The notes under the pieces are model-generated. The model made no database searches, was not told the DNA's origin, and saw only the letters and a list, made by a program, of their open reading frames with translations. Below, piece after piece: positions 1-5,954 of a stretch of DNA of 8,397 nt. Position numbers and translations under genes: made by a program. Positions within the stretch are counted from its first letter, which is position 1, and each line of letters opens with the position of its first letter. This DNA is from an uncultured Clostridia bacterium. GTDB lineage: Bacteria; Bacillota; Clostridia; Christensenellales; Aristaeellaceae. The stretch is from the NCBI GenBank assembly GCA_946626395.1, contig CAMOUF010000186.1, positions 1 to 8,397 on the forward strand, read 5' to 3'.

Positions 1-204
1 ATCCCAGTTGCGATTTTTCGCCAAATGCGGGTCCAGGGGGTTCAACCCCCTGGCGCAGGACGAACCGCCGATGACCGCCTGTGGCGGAAATTTCATCGGC
101 GGTGAGATCAGGCGAAACGAGCAATGTCCGCATGAAGCGGACTTGCGATGATTGAGCCTGCGGAACTGGCGCGCGTAGCGCCCAGCGTTCCCCTTGCCGC
201 GCTT
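1..204. other. Intergenic row of four strong hairpins, no gene
   Basis: No coding region is supported here. Four stem-loops follow each other: 33-53 (CCAGGGGG / CCCCCTGG, 8 bp, 5-nt loop); 64-103 (ACCGCCGATGA / TCATCGGCGGT, 11 bp, enclosing a second stem CCGCC-TGT-GGCGG at 75-87); 121-146 (GCAA, bulged T, GTCCGC, loop ATGAA, GCGGAC, TTGC); and 168-182 (GGCGC / GCGCC). A weak 4-bp stem lies at 10-21. None is followed by a clear T-run, so an ordinary intrinsic terminator is not obvious. The run could be a dispersed palindromic repeat, part of a structured RNA entering from the left, or the 3' region of a gene outside the window. The stems are seen directly; any role is unknown. Confidence 0.5.
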
Positions 205-259
205 AAATTTCATCCTTGAAAACAAGTTTGTAATAAGGAAAAAACGCCGTGTGAAATTT
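205..259. repeat. Small inverted repeat beyond the 3' end of the methyltransferase gene
   Basis: Eight-base arms AAATTTCA (205-212) and TGAAATTT (252-259) are perfect inverted copies about 40 nt apart. They enclose a 4-bp hairpin CTTG-AAAA-CAAG (215-226). The minus strand has a six-T run (239-244), but no strong GC stem precedes it in the direction of transcription. This is at best a weak termination region for the methyltransferase gene. Confidence 0.3.
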
Positions 260-269
260 CGCCAGCCGG

Positions 270-1439
270 TCACTTGTCCACCCGGAAAATGCCGCACTTC
301 AAATACTGGGTTTCCGGCGCGGCGGGGAGGATGGGATGGTCGCGGCCCTGGGTGCGGTAGTCCACCTGGAACAGATGCACCCGGGCATCCCGGGCGGCGG
401 AGAGGACCACGTCCTTGAATTGCCCGGGCAGCACATGCTGGCTGCAGGAGCAGGTGACGAGATACCCGCCGTCTTTGACCAGCTTCATGCCCCGCAGGTT
501 GATTTCCTTGTAGCCCCGCACGGCGGCCTCCACGTTGGCGCGGGTTTTTGTAAAGGCGGGCGGGTCCAGGATCACCACGTCGTACTGCTCCCCGGCGGCG
601 CACTGCTCCTTGAGGAAATCAAAGGCGTTGGCCGCCACGAAGCGCACGTTGTCAAAGCCGTTTAAGGCAGCGTTTTCCCGGGCGAAATCGCAGGCGAATT
701 CGGAAATGTCCACCCCCGTCACCTCTGCCGCGCCGTATTTGGCGGCGTGGAGAGCGAAGGAGCCGGTGTGGGTAAAACAGTCCAGCACCCTGCCGCCCTT
801 GACGAAGGGCGCGATGGCGGCGCGGTTTTCCTTCTGATCCAGGAAGAAGCCGGTCTTTTGCCCTTGCTTGACATCCACCCAGAATTTGACCCCGTTCTCC
901 TCCATCTGCACCCGGTCCGGCACCGTGCCCCGCAGCGTGCCCGTCACCTGCTGCAGGCCTTCCAATTCCCGCACCGGCACGTCGCCCCGCTCGTAAATGC
1001 CCGCGGGATGCATTTCGTCCATCAGCGCGTCGCAAATCATATCCTTATATTTTTCCATGGCCAGGCACAGGCATTGCAGGCTCAGCACGTCGCCAAAGCT
1101 GTCCACGATCACGGCGGGCAGGCCGTCGCTTTCCGCGAAGATCAGGCGGCAGGAGCGCAGGTCGGCAAATGTCCGGCGGTATTCCACCGCCCGGTGCACC
1201 CGGCCCCGGATGAAGGCTTCGTCGATGGGCTCGTCCCGATAGCTCAGCACCCGCAGGGCGATCTGGGAATGGGGATTGTATCCCGCCATGCAAAGGAACC
1301 GCCCGTTGCTGGCGGTGACACGCACGGTGTCCCCCGGGGCGGGATCGTTCTTTGTGCGGGCAATATCGCTGCGGAACACCCAGGGATGCCCCGAATACAC
1401 TCTTTTTTCTTTTCCGGGAAGCAAAATTACATCGGCCAT
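270..1439 (-). CDS. Class I SAM-dependent rRNA large-subunit methyltransferase, RlmI/YwbD type
   Basis: This is a 389-residue cytosolic enzyme expected to methylate a cytosine (C5) in 23S rRNA using SAM. An N-terminal PUA-like RNA-binding domain (about 1-75, with GHPWVF at 18-23) is followed by a linking domain and a Rossmann methyltransferase. Visible landmarks are GQKTGFFLDQ (193-202), the SAM loop VLDCFTHTGSFALHA (218-232), the acidic strand-end VDIS (243-246), LDPPAF (291-296) and a CSCS motif (330-333) typical of this family's active site. The start at 1439 is chosen because GGAGGGG lies 5 nt upstream and the PUA domain begins at once; an ATG seven codons earlier lacks this spacing. Length and motif order are normal for the family. 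It is transcribed alone, divergently from the SPFH gene. The exact target base cannot be read from the sequence. Confidence 0.93.
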   Translation of the reverse strand: MADVILLPGKEKRVYSGHPWVFRSDIARTKNDPAPGDTVRVTASNGRFLCMAGYNPHSQIALRVLSYRDEPIDEAFIRGRVHRAVEYRRTFADLRSCRLIFAESDGLPAVIVDSFGDVLSLQCLCLAMEKYKDMICDALMDEMHPAGIYERGDVPVRELEGLQQVTGTLRGTVPDRVQMEENGVKFWVDVKQGQKTGFFLDQKENRAAIAPFVKGGRVLDCFTHTGSFALHAAKYGAAEVTGVDISEFACDFARENAALNGFDNVRFVAANAFDFLKEQCAAGEQYDVVILDPPAFTKTRANVEAAVRGYKEINLRGMKLVKDGGYLVTCSCSQHVLPGQFKDVVLSAARDARVHLFQVDYRTQGRDHPILPAAPETQYLKCGIFRVDK

Positions 1440-1468
1440 AGAAACCCCTCCATGCTTCATTCAAAATT

Positions 1469-1498
1469 ATTATAGCACAGCGGCGAAAAAAATGAAAA
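1469..1498 (-). promoter_or_regulatory. Sigma-A promoter of the methyltransferase gene
   Basis: On the minus strand a perfect TATAAT (1469-1474) is preceded directly by TGC (1475-1477), giving an extended -10. A weak -35, TTTTCA (1493-1498), lies 18 nt upstream. Transcription would start near 1462, leaving a leader of about 20 nt that contains the GGAGGGG ribosome binding site. The -35 overlaps an A/T stem (1487-1494 with 1500-1507). Confidence 0.65.
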
Positions 1499-1608
1499 GC
1501 ATTTTTTGCCCGCATAACACCAGGCTGGCCGCGCAAGGGGAAAAGCGTTTCACCGCTTCCTGGTTTTTGACATTTGAAGCGCAATTTTGTATTTTTGAGG
1601 CGTTTCCC

Positions 1609-1638
1609 CTTTTCGGCGTACCGCCTGAATGCTATACT
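1609..1638 (+). promoter_or_regulatory. Probable promoter of the SPFH gene
   Basis: An extended -10 element, TGCTATACT, occupies 1630-1638; the -35 region about 17 nt upstream (T-rich, near 1610-1615) is poor, as is common when TGn is present. The start would be near 1645, with a 70-nt leader. A second candidate lies upstream: a perfect TTGACA (1567-1572), a 17-nt spacer and TATTTT (1590-1595). Either or both may serve the gene; sequence alone does not decide. Confidence 0.45.
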
Positions 1639-1716
1639 GTTCCCGTCACCAAGGAACAGAGGAAAGCGGCGCGGACCATGCGAAGCCGTTTTCGGGAACA
1701 CAAGGAGGTACAGAAA

Positions 1717-2667
1717 ATGTCTCAGTTCACCACGCCCGTCAACACCCGCCGGACCGTGCAGCCCAAGGGGATCAAAGGAATCGTATTGGCGGCTGTGATC
1801 ATATTGATCGCTTTGATCCTGTTTTTCCGCTGCACCGTGCAGATCGACACCGGCTACACCGCCATCGTGACCACCTTCGGTAAGGTGGAGGATTACACCC
1901 TGGAGGCCGGCTTCCATTTTAAGAGCCCCTTCCAGTCGGTGATTCTGATGGACAACCGGGAACAGAAAACCCCCTTCTCCACCCAGGCGTTTTCCAGCGA
2001 TATCCAGCAGGTGGACATTATCGGCTCCATCAACTACGCCATCAATAAGTCCACCGCCATGACCCTGTTCAAGGAAGTGGGCACGGATTACTTTAACAAG
2101 CTGGTCTATCCCCGCATGCTGGAAAACACCAAGGCCGTGTTCAGCAAGTATACCGCTGAAAACCTGGTCAGCGCCCGGGAGCAGTTGTCCATCCAGATCC
2201 GGGACTATCTGAGCAATGAAATGCAGCGCTACGGCATTTCCGTCATCAGCGTGTCCATTGAAAATATCGACTTTACCGACGCCTTCACCGATGCCGTGGA
2301 AGCCAAGCAGGTGGCCGCCCAGCGCAAGCTGCAGGCTGAAATCGAGCAGGAGCAGAAGACCATGGAAACCCAGCAGCAGGCCGAGCGCCAGAAGATCGAA
2401 GCCGACGCCAAGGCCGCTGTGGTGAAGATCAACGCCGATGCGGAAGCCTATTCCACCCGCATCAAGGCCCAGGCTGAGGCTGAGGCCAATGAGAAGATCG
2501 CCAAGAGCCTGACCGAAAACCTGATCGAATTCACCCAGGTGAACCAGTGGAACGGCCAACTGCCCACCTATGTGTCCGGCGGCGCCGCGGAAGCCCTGCC
2601 CGTGCTGACCCTGAACGGCACGGCGGAAACCCCCGCCCCTGCCGCCTCCCCTGAAACGGCAGAATAA
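1717..2667 (+). CDS. SPFH/band 7 (prohibitin-like) membrane protein
   Basis: This 316-residue protein has an N-terminal membrane segment (about 21-38), then an SPFH domain (about 41-205) starting VQIDTGYTAIVTTFGKV. An Ala/Glu/Gln/Lys-rich helix (about 195-265), likely coiled coil, follows, then a prohibitin-like tail with QWNGQLPTYVSGG (277-289) and a Pro/Ala-rich end. Known family members form membrane-attached rings or cages that organise microdomains or hold FtsH-type proteases; which applies here cannot be seen, and no protease or NfeD gene is adjacent. The start at 1717 is set by AAGGAGG ending 8 nt upstream and by the membrane segment. The open frame extends far upstream to 1276, but those codons lie antisense to the methyltransferase gene and its promoter. 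A strong terminator follows, so it is probably monocistronic. Confidence 0.92.
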   Translation: MSQFTTPVNTRRTVQPKGIKGIVLAAVIILIALILFFRCTVQIDTGYTAIVTTFGKVEDYTLEAGFHFKSPFQSVILMDNREQKTPFSTQAFSSDIQQVDIIGSINYAINKSTAMTLFKEVGTDYFNKLVYPRMLENTKAVFSKYTAENLVSAREQLSIQIRDYLSNEMQRYGISVISVSIENIDFTDAFTDAVEAKQVAAQRKLQAEIEQEQKTMETQQQAERQKIEADAKAAVVKINADAEAYSTRIKAQAEAEANEKIAKSLTENLIEFTQVNQWNGQLPTYVSGGAAEALPVLTLNGTAETPAPAASPETAE

Positions 2668-2677
2668 CGATCTTTCC

Positions 2678-2715
2678 GCGCGGATAGCCGCCGCAAACGG
2701 CTGTCCGCGCTTTCT
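2678..2715 (+). terminator. Intrinsic terminator of the SPFH gene
   Basis: A 13-bp stem GCGCGGATAGCCG (2678-2690) / CGGCTGTCCGCGC (2698-2710), with one G-U pair and a 7-nt loop, is followed by TTTCT. It begins 10 nt after the SPFH stop codon. The short T-run makes it moderate rather than ideal. Confidence 0.75.
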
Positions 2716-2723
2716 ATGACTTT

Positions 2724-2988
2724 TGAAACTTGTATTTGTTCAGCGGCAAGCGTTTGAAGTACACTTTAAGCGAACAGGCAATAGGCAATAGGCATTAGGC
2801 AATAGAAAGAGAGCTCAGAGTGAAGAGTTCAGAGTTCAGAGAATTTTGCCGTTCCAAGTCTGGATGCGTTGTTTGAGTCTGTCTATATTCTCTGTACTCT
2901 GAACCCTGCACACTGCACTCTTTCTACTATTGCTTATTGCCTGGTGATTGAAAGCGTTCTTGATACGACTTAACAGTTACTGAAACTT
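2724..2988. mobile_element. Element A: MITE-like insertion of 249 bp with 8-bp target duplication
   Basis: The element proper is 2732-2980, flanked by perfect 8-bp direct repeats TGAAACTT (2724-2731 and 2981-2988). Its ends are imperfect inverted repeats: GTATTTGTTCAG on the left and, read from the right end inward, GTAACTGTTAAG; similarity continues past a second block near CACTTTAAG. Inside, both arms are unbroken 7-nt units: nine on the left (2775-2837, TAGGCAA-type then AGAGTTC-type) and eight on the right (2888-2943, inverted). The 50-nt centre contains CCAAGTCTGG. No reading frame of interest is present, so any mobility would depend on a transposase elsewhere. An 8-bp duplication and GTAA tip are features of IS66-family ends; that link is inference. 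The insertion lies between the SPFH terminator and the ribosome binding site of the next gene. Confidence 0.72.
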
Positions 2989-3008
2989 TTTCAAAGAAGG
3001 TGCAAAGG

Positions 3009-3524
3009 ATGAACGCGAACAAGAAATTCGGCTGGACGGAAAAGACGATTTTAGGCGCGGTGTTTGCCCCCCTGGGGCTGATTTTCCTGGTGCTGGGGGT
3101 GGCGCTGTGGTTCTTTAAAGCAGGAAACGACCCGGAGGACCCGGTGGTTTTTCTGGCGGTATTTGGCGGCATGGGCGCGATCTTTCTGCTGATCGGATCG
3201 ACATTTTTGCTGGCGGACGCAAAACAGAGGAACGACAAACGCCGGGTCTATGAGGAAGGGTATTACGTGATGGCGAAAATCGCCGGGGTGCAGCCCTATG
3301 TCAACGGGAAAACCGGCGGCACGATTTACCGGATGGTGGAATGCCATTACGCCGACCCCGATACCGGCGTGACCCATATCTATTTCAGCCGTTACCTTTC
3401 CTTTGATCCCACCGACCTGTTCACCGCCCGGGAGGTGCCGGTGTATATCGACAGGAACAACGAGAAGCGCTTCTTCGTGGATATCGACGCCGTGCTGCCG
3501 CCGGTGGCCATGCATAGAAGTTAG
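3009..3524 (+). CDS. Two-helix membrane protein, possibly DUF3592-like
   Basis: This 171-residue protein has two membrane segments (about 15-36 and 46-69) joined by a short acidic loop, then a soluble domain of about 100 residues. The latter has a beta-rich look, with Y-x-V/M-A-K-I and REVPVYID stretches (about 85-157). This layout resembles DUF3592-type proteins, but I assign no function. ATG at 3009 is preferred over GTG at 3000 because the Shine-Dalgarno-like GAAGGTG lies about 6 nt upstream of it and overlaps the GTG. Element A ends 28 nt upstream of the start; without it the gene would begin 84 nt after the SPFH stop. The last serine and the TAG stop lie at the first heptamer of element C, so the present C-terminus (VAMHRS) may have been set by that repeat. 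Confidence 0.75.
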   Translation: MNANKKFGWTEKTILGAVFAPLGLIFLVLGVALWFFKAGNDPEDPVVFLAVFGGMGAIFLLIGSTFLLADAKQRNDKRRVYEEGYYVMAKIAGVQPYVNGKTGGTIYRMVECHYADPDTGVTHIYFSRYLSFDPTDLFTAREVPVYIDRNNEKRFFVDIDAVLPPVAMHRS

Positions 3525-3735
3525 GAGTGAGGAGTGAGGAGTTATTAGTGGGCGCTGCGCGCCAGATAATAAAGAGTTCAGAGAGCAGAGTTCAGATATT
3601 TTTGTTATGCCAAGTCTGGTTCCGTTTCTTCTGTTGACTATATTCTCTGCACTCTGTAATCTTCACTCTCATTCCCTGACACAACAGCGCGAAGCGCCAA
3701 CTATTAACTCCTCACTCCTAACTCCTCACTCCTAA
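3521..3735. repeat. Element C: palindromic heptamer-array repeat related to A and B
   Basis: The left arm (3521-3597) is exactly 11 heptamers: TTAGGAG/TGAGGAG-type, two GC-rich units forming GGCGC-TGC-GCGCC, then TTCAGAG-type units. The right arm (3645-3735) is exactly 13 inverted heptamers with the same order of types. The 47-nt centre (3598-3644) contains GCCAAGTCTGG and ends TATATT before CTCTGCACTCTG, as in A and B. The outer heptamer differs from the TAGGCAA of A and B, and no GTAAC-like ends or flanking duplication are visible. A stray fragment of the outer unit (AACTCCTCACT) recurs at 3743-3753. The left edge overlaps the stop codon of the preceding gene. Confidence 0.8.
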
Positions 3736-3786
3736 CTGGTTTAACTCCTCACTAAATGATCCTTTCAGCTTTTTTTAAGGTTTCTC

Positions 3787-3795
3787 TGATAGGAT
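3787..3795 (+). promoter_or_regulatory. Possible extended -10 for the glycosidase unit
   Basis: TGATAGGAT fits a TGn-extended -10 with four of six matches in the hexamer. The -35 region, about 17 nt upstream in a T-rich stretch, is not convincing. It is offered because element C and the preceding gene end leave the glycosidase unit without another obvious promoter. Confidence 0.3.
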
Positions 3796-3798
3796 GAT

Positions 3799-3834
3799 AC
3801 CGTCGGCGGGAAGAATCGCCGCCGGTAAAGGAGG
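3799..3834 (+). promoter_or_regulatory. Hairpin abutting the glycosidase ribosome binding site
   Basis: ACCGTCGGCG (3799-3808) pairs with CGCCGCCGGT (3817-3826) with one mismatch around an 8-nt loop. The Shine-Dalgarno AAAGGAGG begins on the next base (3827-3834), 7 nt before the ATG. The hairpin does not include the ribosome binding site but sits against it, so it could affect ribosome access or mRNA stability. No ligand or regulator is implied. Confidence 0.4.
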
Positions 3835-3841
3835 AACCTGA

Positions 3842-4984
3842 ATGAACAAAGCAAAGCGCCGGATCATCCGGAATGTATGTATCGACCTGGTGCTGCTGGG
3901 CGTGGCCCTGGTGGTGTTCGCGCTGTTTCATCATGTGCTGCCCCGGCAGCAGCAAAGCGTGGGTATCGTGATTCCCAACCCCTACAAAACCACTGCCCCG
4001 GCAGGGAACGAATCCAGCCTGGCCCTGCCCGAAGGCACGGAGCTGCTGGCGGCGGGCGGCATGAGCGACGCGGGCTCCTATGGCCTGAGCGCCGCCCGGA
4101 ACACCCGCAACTCCCGGGGCGGAAGAAATGACGCGGCCAGCGGCACCAGCAGCAAGGGCGGCAGCGCCCTGAGCAGCGGCGAGGAAACGGCGGCGGAAAC
4201 GGACGATACGCCTATTTCTGAAAAGTTTGCCGATCAGTATACCGACACCGTGGTGGTCACGGATACCAGCTATACCAGCCCGGACATCGCCATCAGCGTG
4301 ACCGAGGAGACCACCGCCAACGGCAGGATCACCTATTACCTGGCGGATATTTATGTGCGGGATATTACCTGCTTCCAGTCCGCCCTGGCCCGGGGCACCT
4401 ACGGCAGCGGCTACCGGGACAGCATTTCGGATATGGCCATGCTGAACAACGCTCTGTTGGCTGTCAACGGCGATTATTACGGCAACACCAACGAGGGCGT
4501 AGTGATCCGCAACGGGGTGATTTACCGGGCCAACCGCACCAACTGCGACGTGTGCGTGCTGTATTACGACGGCTCCATGCGGGTGATGCCCGGCAGCGCC
4601 TTTGATATGCAAGAGGCCATTTCCGACGGCGCCTGGCAGGCCTGGACCTTCGGGCCCGCGCTGCTGGATGGGGACGGAAACGTGATTTCCAGCTTTGCCA
4701 GCACGAACCGCATCATTTCCGCCAATCCCCGCACCGCCATCGGCTATTATGAGCCGGGGCACTACTGCATGGTGGTGGTGGACGGCAGGGGCGAATCCGC
4801 CGGGATTTCCCTGCCTGATCTGTCCCAGCTGTTTTATGACCTGGGCTGCACCGCCGCCTATAACCTGGACGGGGGCAACTCCTCCATCATGGTGTGGCAG
4901 GATGCGGTAATCAATTCCCCCTCCGGCGGGGGTCGGGAAAGCAGCGACGCGCTTTTGATCGCGGAGGTGAACCGCTATGAATAA
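3842..4984 (+). CDS. Membrane-anchored phosphodiester glycosidase (NAGPA-domain) protein
   Basis: This 380-residue protein has a short basic N-terminus and one membrane segment (about 13-30), so the rest should lie outside the membrane. A low-complexity Gly/Ser/Ala/Thr linker (about 50-125) is followed by the phosphodiester glycosidase (NAGPA) domain, about 165-375. Its landmarks are AVNGDYYG (207-214), TFGPALLDGDG (269-279), NPRTAIG (295-301), VDGRGESAG (313-321) and NLDGGNSS (341-348). The mammalian namesake removes GlcNAc from mannose-6-phosphodiesters. Bacterial relatives are usually linked to exopolysaccharide or wall glycopolymers, and the substrate here is unknown. The start is fixed by AAAGGAGG 7 nt upstream. 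It overlaps the next gene by 8 nt, implying coupled translation. Confidence 0.9.
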   Translation: MNKAKRRIIRNVCIDLVLLGVALVVFALFHHVLPRQQQSVGIVIPNPYKTTAPAGNESSLALPEGTELLAAGGMSDAGSYGLSAARNTRNSRGGRNDAASGTSSKGGSALSSGEETAAETDDTPISEKFADQYTDTVVVTDTSYTSPDIAISVTEETTANGRITYYLADIYVRDITCFQSALARGTYGSGYRDSISDMAMLNNALLAVNGDYYGNTNEGVVIRNGVIYRANRTNCDVCVLYYDGSMRVMPGSAFDMQEAISDGAWQAWTFGPALLDGDGNVISSFASTNRIISANPRTAIGYYEPGHYCMVVVDGRGESAGISLPDLSQLFYDLGCTAAYNLDGGNSSIMVWQDAVINSPSGGGRESSDALLIAEVNRYE

Positions 4985-5180
4985 GGTCCGGGCCATCCTG
5001 TGCCATGTAACGGTGATCCTGGCGCTCATGTTCCTGGTGTTCCTGGTGCTGGACCAGTTCAATCCCCTGATGAACTTTATCGACAACAGTATTTCCCGCT
5101 GGCTGCTGGCGGGCCTGTGCGCGAGCGCCTTTGCCCAGACCTTGCTCACCTGGGCTTTGGAGGGGAGCGGCAAAGAATAA
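4977..5180 (+). CDS. Small two-helix membrane protein coupled to the glycosidase
   Basis: This 67-residue protein of unknown function has membrane segments at about 8-25 and 42-61, joined by a loop reading DQFNPLMNFIDNSISR. Its ATG lies inside the last codons of the glycosidase gene (8-nt overlap), with an excellent Shine-Dalgarno GGAGGTGA (4963-4970) 6 nt upstream, within that coding sequence. The placement and good ribosome binding site support a real gene despite its length. A partner or membrane scaffold for the glycosidase is a reasonable guess from context only. A bidirectional terminator follows 37 nt after the stop. Confidence 0.8.
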   Translation: MNKVRAILCHVTVILALMFLVFLVLDQFNPLMNFIDNSISRWLLAGLCASAFAQTLLTWALEGSGKE

Positions 5181-5217
5181 CCTCAATTGATTTTTGAAAT
5201 TCCCTGATGTACAGCAT

Positions 5218-5256
5218 AAAAAAGCGCGGACGGTGTTTTTCCGTTCGCGCTTTTTT
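5218..5256. terminator. Bidirectional terminator between the glycosidase unit and queT
   Basis: A 10-bp stem GCGCGGACGG (5224-5233) / CCGTTCGCGC (5241-5250), with one G-U pair, is flanked by six A on the left (5218-5223) and six T on the right (5251-5256). It can therefore terminate transcription from both sides of this convergent junction. A second, weaker stem at 5274-5306 (CTGAT/ATCAG with inner CTGG/CCAG) lies nearer the queT stop codon. Confidence 0.88.
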
Positions 5257-5326
5257 CATCTATGCGATGCTTCCTGATCCAGGCTGGGCCTTTTCCAGGG
5301 CATCAGTGAATTGATATTCTGAATCC

Positions 5327-5845
5327 TCAGAAAATCTTCGTTTTGGAAAGAGCTTTATACAGCAGCAACCCCAGGATGCCGCAGGCGATCACTTCGCCGA
5401 TCCCAACCGTCACAACCAGCATGGGCCAAAGCGAAGACCCCACAAACGTCTTGCCAAAGACCGCAACGTCCGCTACGCCATAGACTTTCATCAGAACGAT
5501 GGGAACGATCACGGCATTGCTCAGAACCGGCGGAATCCAGGCAAGCAGGGGCTTTTTGCGCAGCAGGCGTGTGCCCACAGCGCCGATGAACGTTGCCAAG
5601 CTGCCAAAGACCACATCCCACAGCGCGCAGCCCGTGAACAGATTGGCAAGCACGCATCCCACTGTCAACCCCGGTATCGCGGCAGCGGTAAAACAGGGAA
5701 GGATGGTGAGCGCTTCAGAGAGGCGGATCTGAATGGCTCCGCTGGCCAAGCCAAAGGCCTGAGCCAACAGGGTCAGCACCACATACAGCGCGGCGATCGC
5801 TCCGCCAATGCATAAGGTTTTGACATTGAATTTGTTATTCTCCAT
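5327..5845 (-). CDS. queT: QueT family ECF transporter S component (queuosine precursor uptake)
   Basis: This 172-residue, very hydrophobic protein has about five to six membrane segments. The family signature QIRLSEALTILP (39-50), the segment around VLANLFTG (65-72) with WDVVFGSLAT (76-85), and GIGEVIACGILG (148-159) are typical of QueT. QueT is the substrate-binding S component thought to bring in a queuosine precursor such as preQ1. It needs a shared EcfA/EcfA'/EcfT energising module, which is not in this window. ATG at 5845 is chosen because AAAGGAG lies 7 nt upstream and the protein then has normal length; the frame is open for 46 more codons through the structured leader. Gene order is convergent with the glycosidase unit and divergent from the DUF1540 unit. 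Confidence 0.93.
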   Translation of the reverse strand: MENNKFNVKTLCIGGAIAALYVVLTLLAQAFGLASGAIQIRLSEALTILPCFTAAAIPGLTVGCVLANLFTGCALWDVVFGSLATFIGAVGTRLLRKKPLLAWIPPVLSNAVIVPIVLMKVYGVADVAVFGKTFVGSSLWPMLVVTVGIGEVIACGILGLLLYKALSKTKIF

Positions 5846-5947
5846 GTCAAAATCTCCTTTCTTGAGGATGGCTTGTTGCGCATCCTGTTTTTTTCGGATG
5901 GGTGGCGCGGCAAATCGCGCATCATCCGCTGCCGAGAACAGTCGGCA
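5846..5947 (-). ncRNA. Structured leader of queT, candidate preQ1-type riboswitch
   Basis: Read on the minus strand, the leader forms three stems: GCCGA-CTGTTC-TCGGC (5931-5946); CGGATG/CATCCG (5895-5928) enclosing GCGCG-ATTTGC-CGCGC (5905-5920); and GGATG/CATCC (5866-5885). An A-rich stretch (seven A) follows the second stem. TTGC in its apical loop (5910-5913) is complementary to GCAA downstream (5876-5879), which would make a pseudoknot. The two GGATG/CATCC pairs can swap partners. QueT genes in Bacillota are often under preQ1 riboswitches, which supports the idea. The conserved bases of preQ1-I or preQ1-II are not evident to me, so the class is unassigned. Confidence 0.4.
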
Positions 5948-5954
5948 AAAAGTA

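Noticed and set aside
239..270. Intrinsic terminator of the methyltransferase on the minus strand
   Set aside because: A six-T run is present but I could not find a stable stem immediately before it.
747..1475. Plus-strand open frame over the methyltransferase gene
   Set aside because: It is a shadow of the methyltransferase, which has intact PUA and Rossmann motifs on the minus strand.
1520..1563. Possible terminator hairpin (GGAA-AAGCG / CGCTTCC followed by TTTTT)
   Set aside because: The stem has a 2-nt bulge, no plus-strand gene lies upstream, and the T-run overlaps a TTGACA promoter candidate.
1045..2559. A long minus-strand open frame of about 504 codons
   Set aside because: It runs antisense across the SPFH gene, the divergent promoters and part of the methyltransferase gene. 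Its product shows no recognisable domain, while both genes on the other frames have clear family motifs and ribosome binding sites.
2775..2837. Tandem short repeats as a CRISPR array
   Set aside because: Units are 7 nt with no spacers, the array is inverted on the other side of a core, and no cas genes are present.
3752..5173. A minus-strand open frame of 473 codons
   Set aside because: It is antisense to the glycosidase and its 67-residue partner. Its Gly/Ala/His/Val-rich composition is the mirror of GC-rich codon use, with no domain or ribosome binding site.
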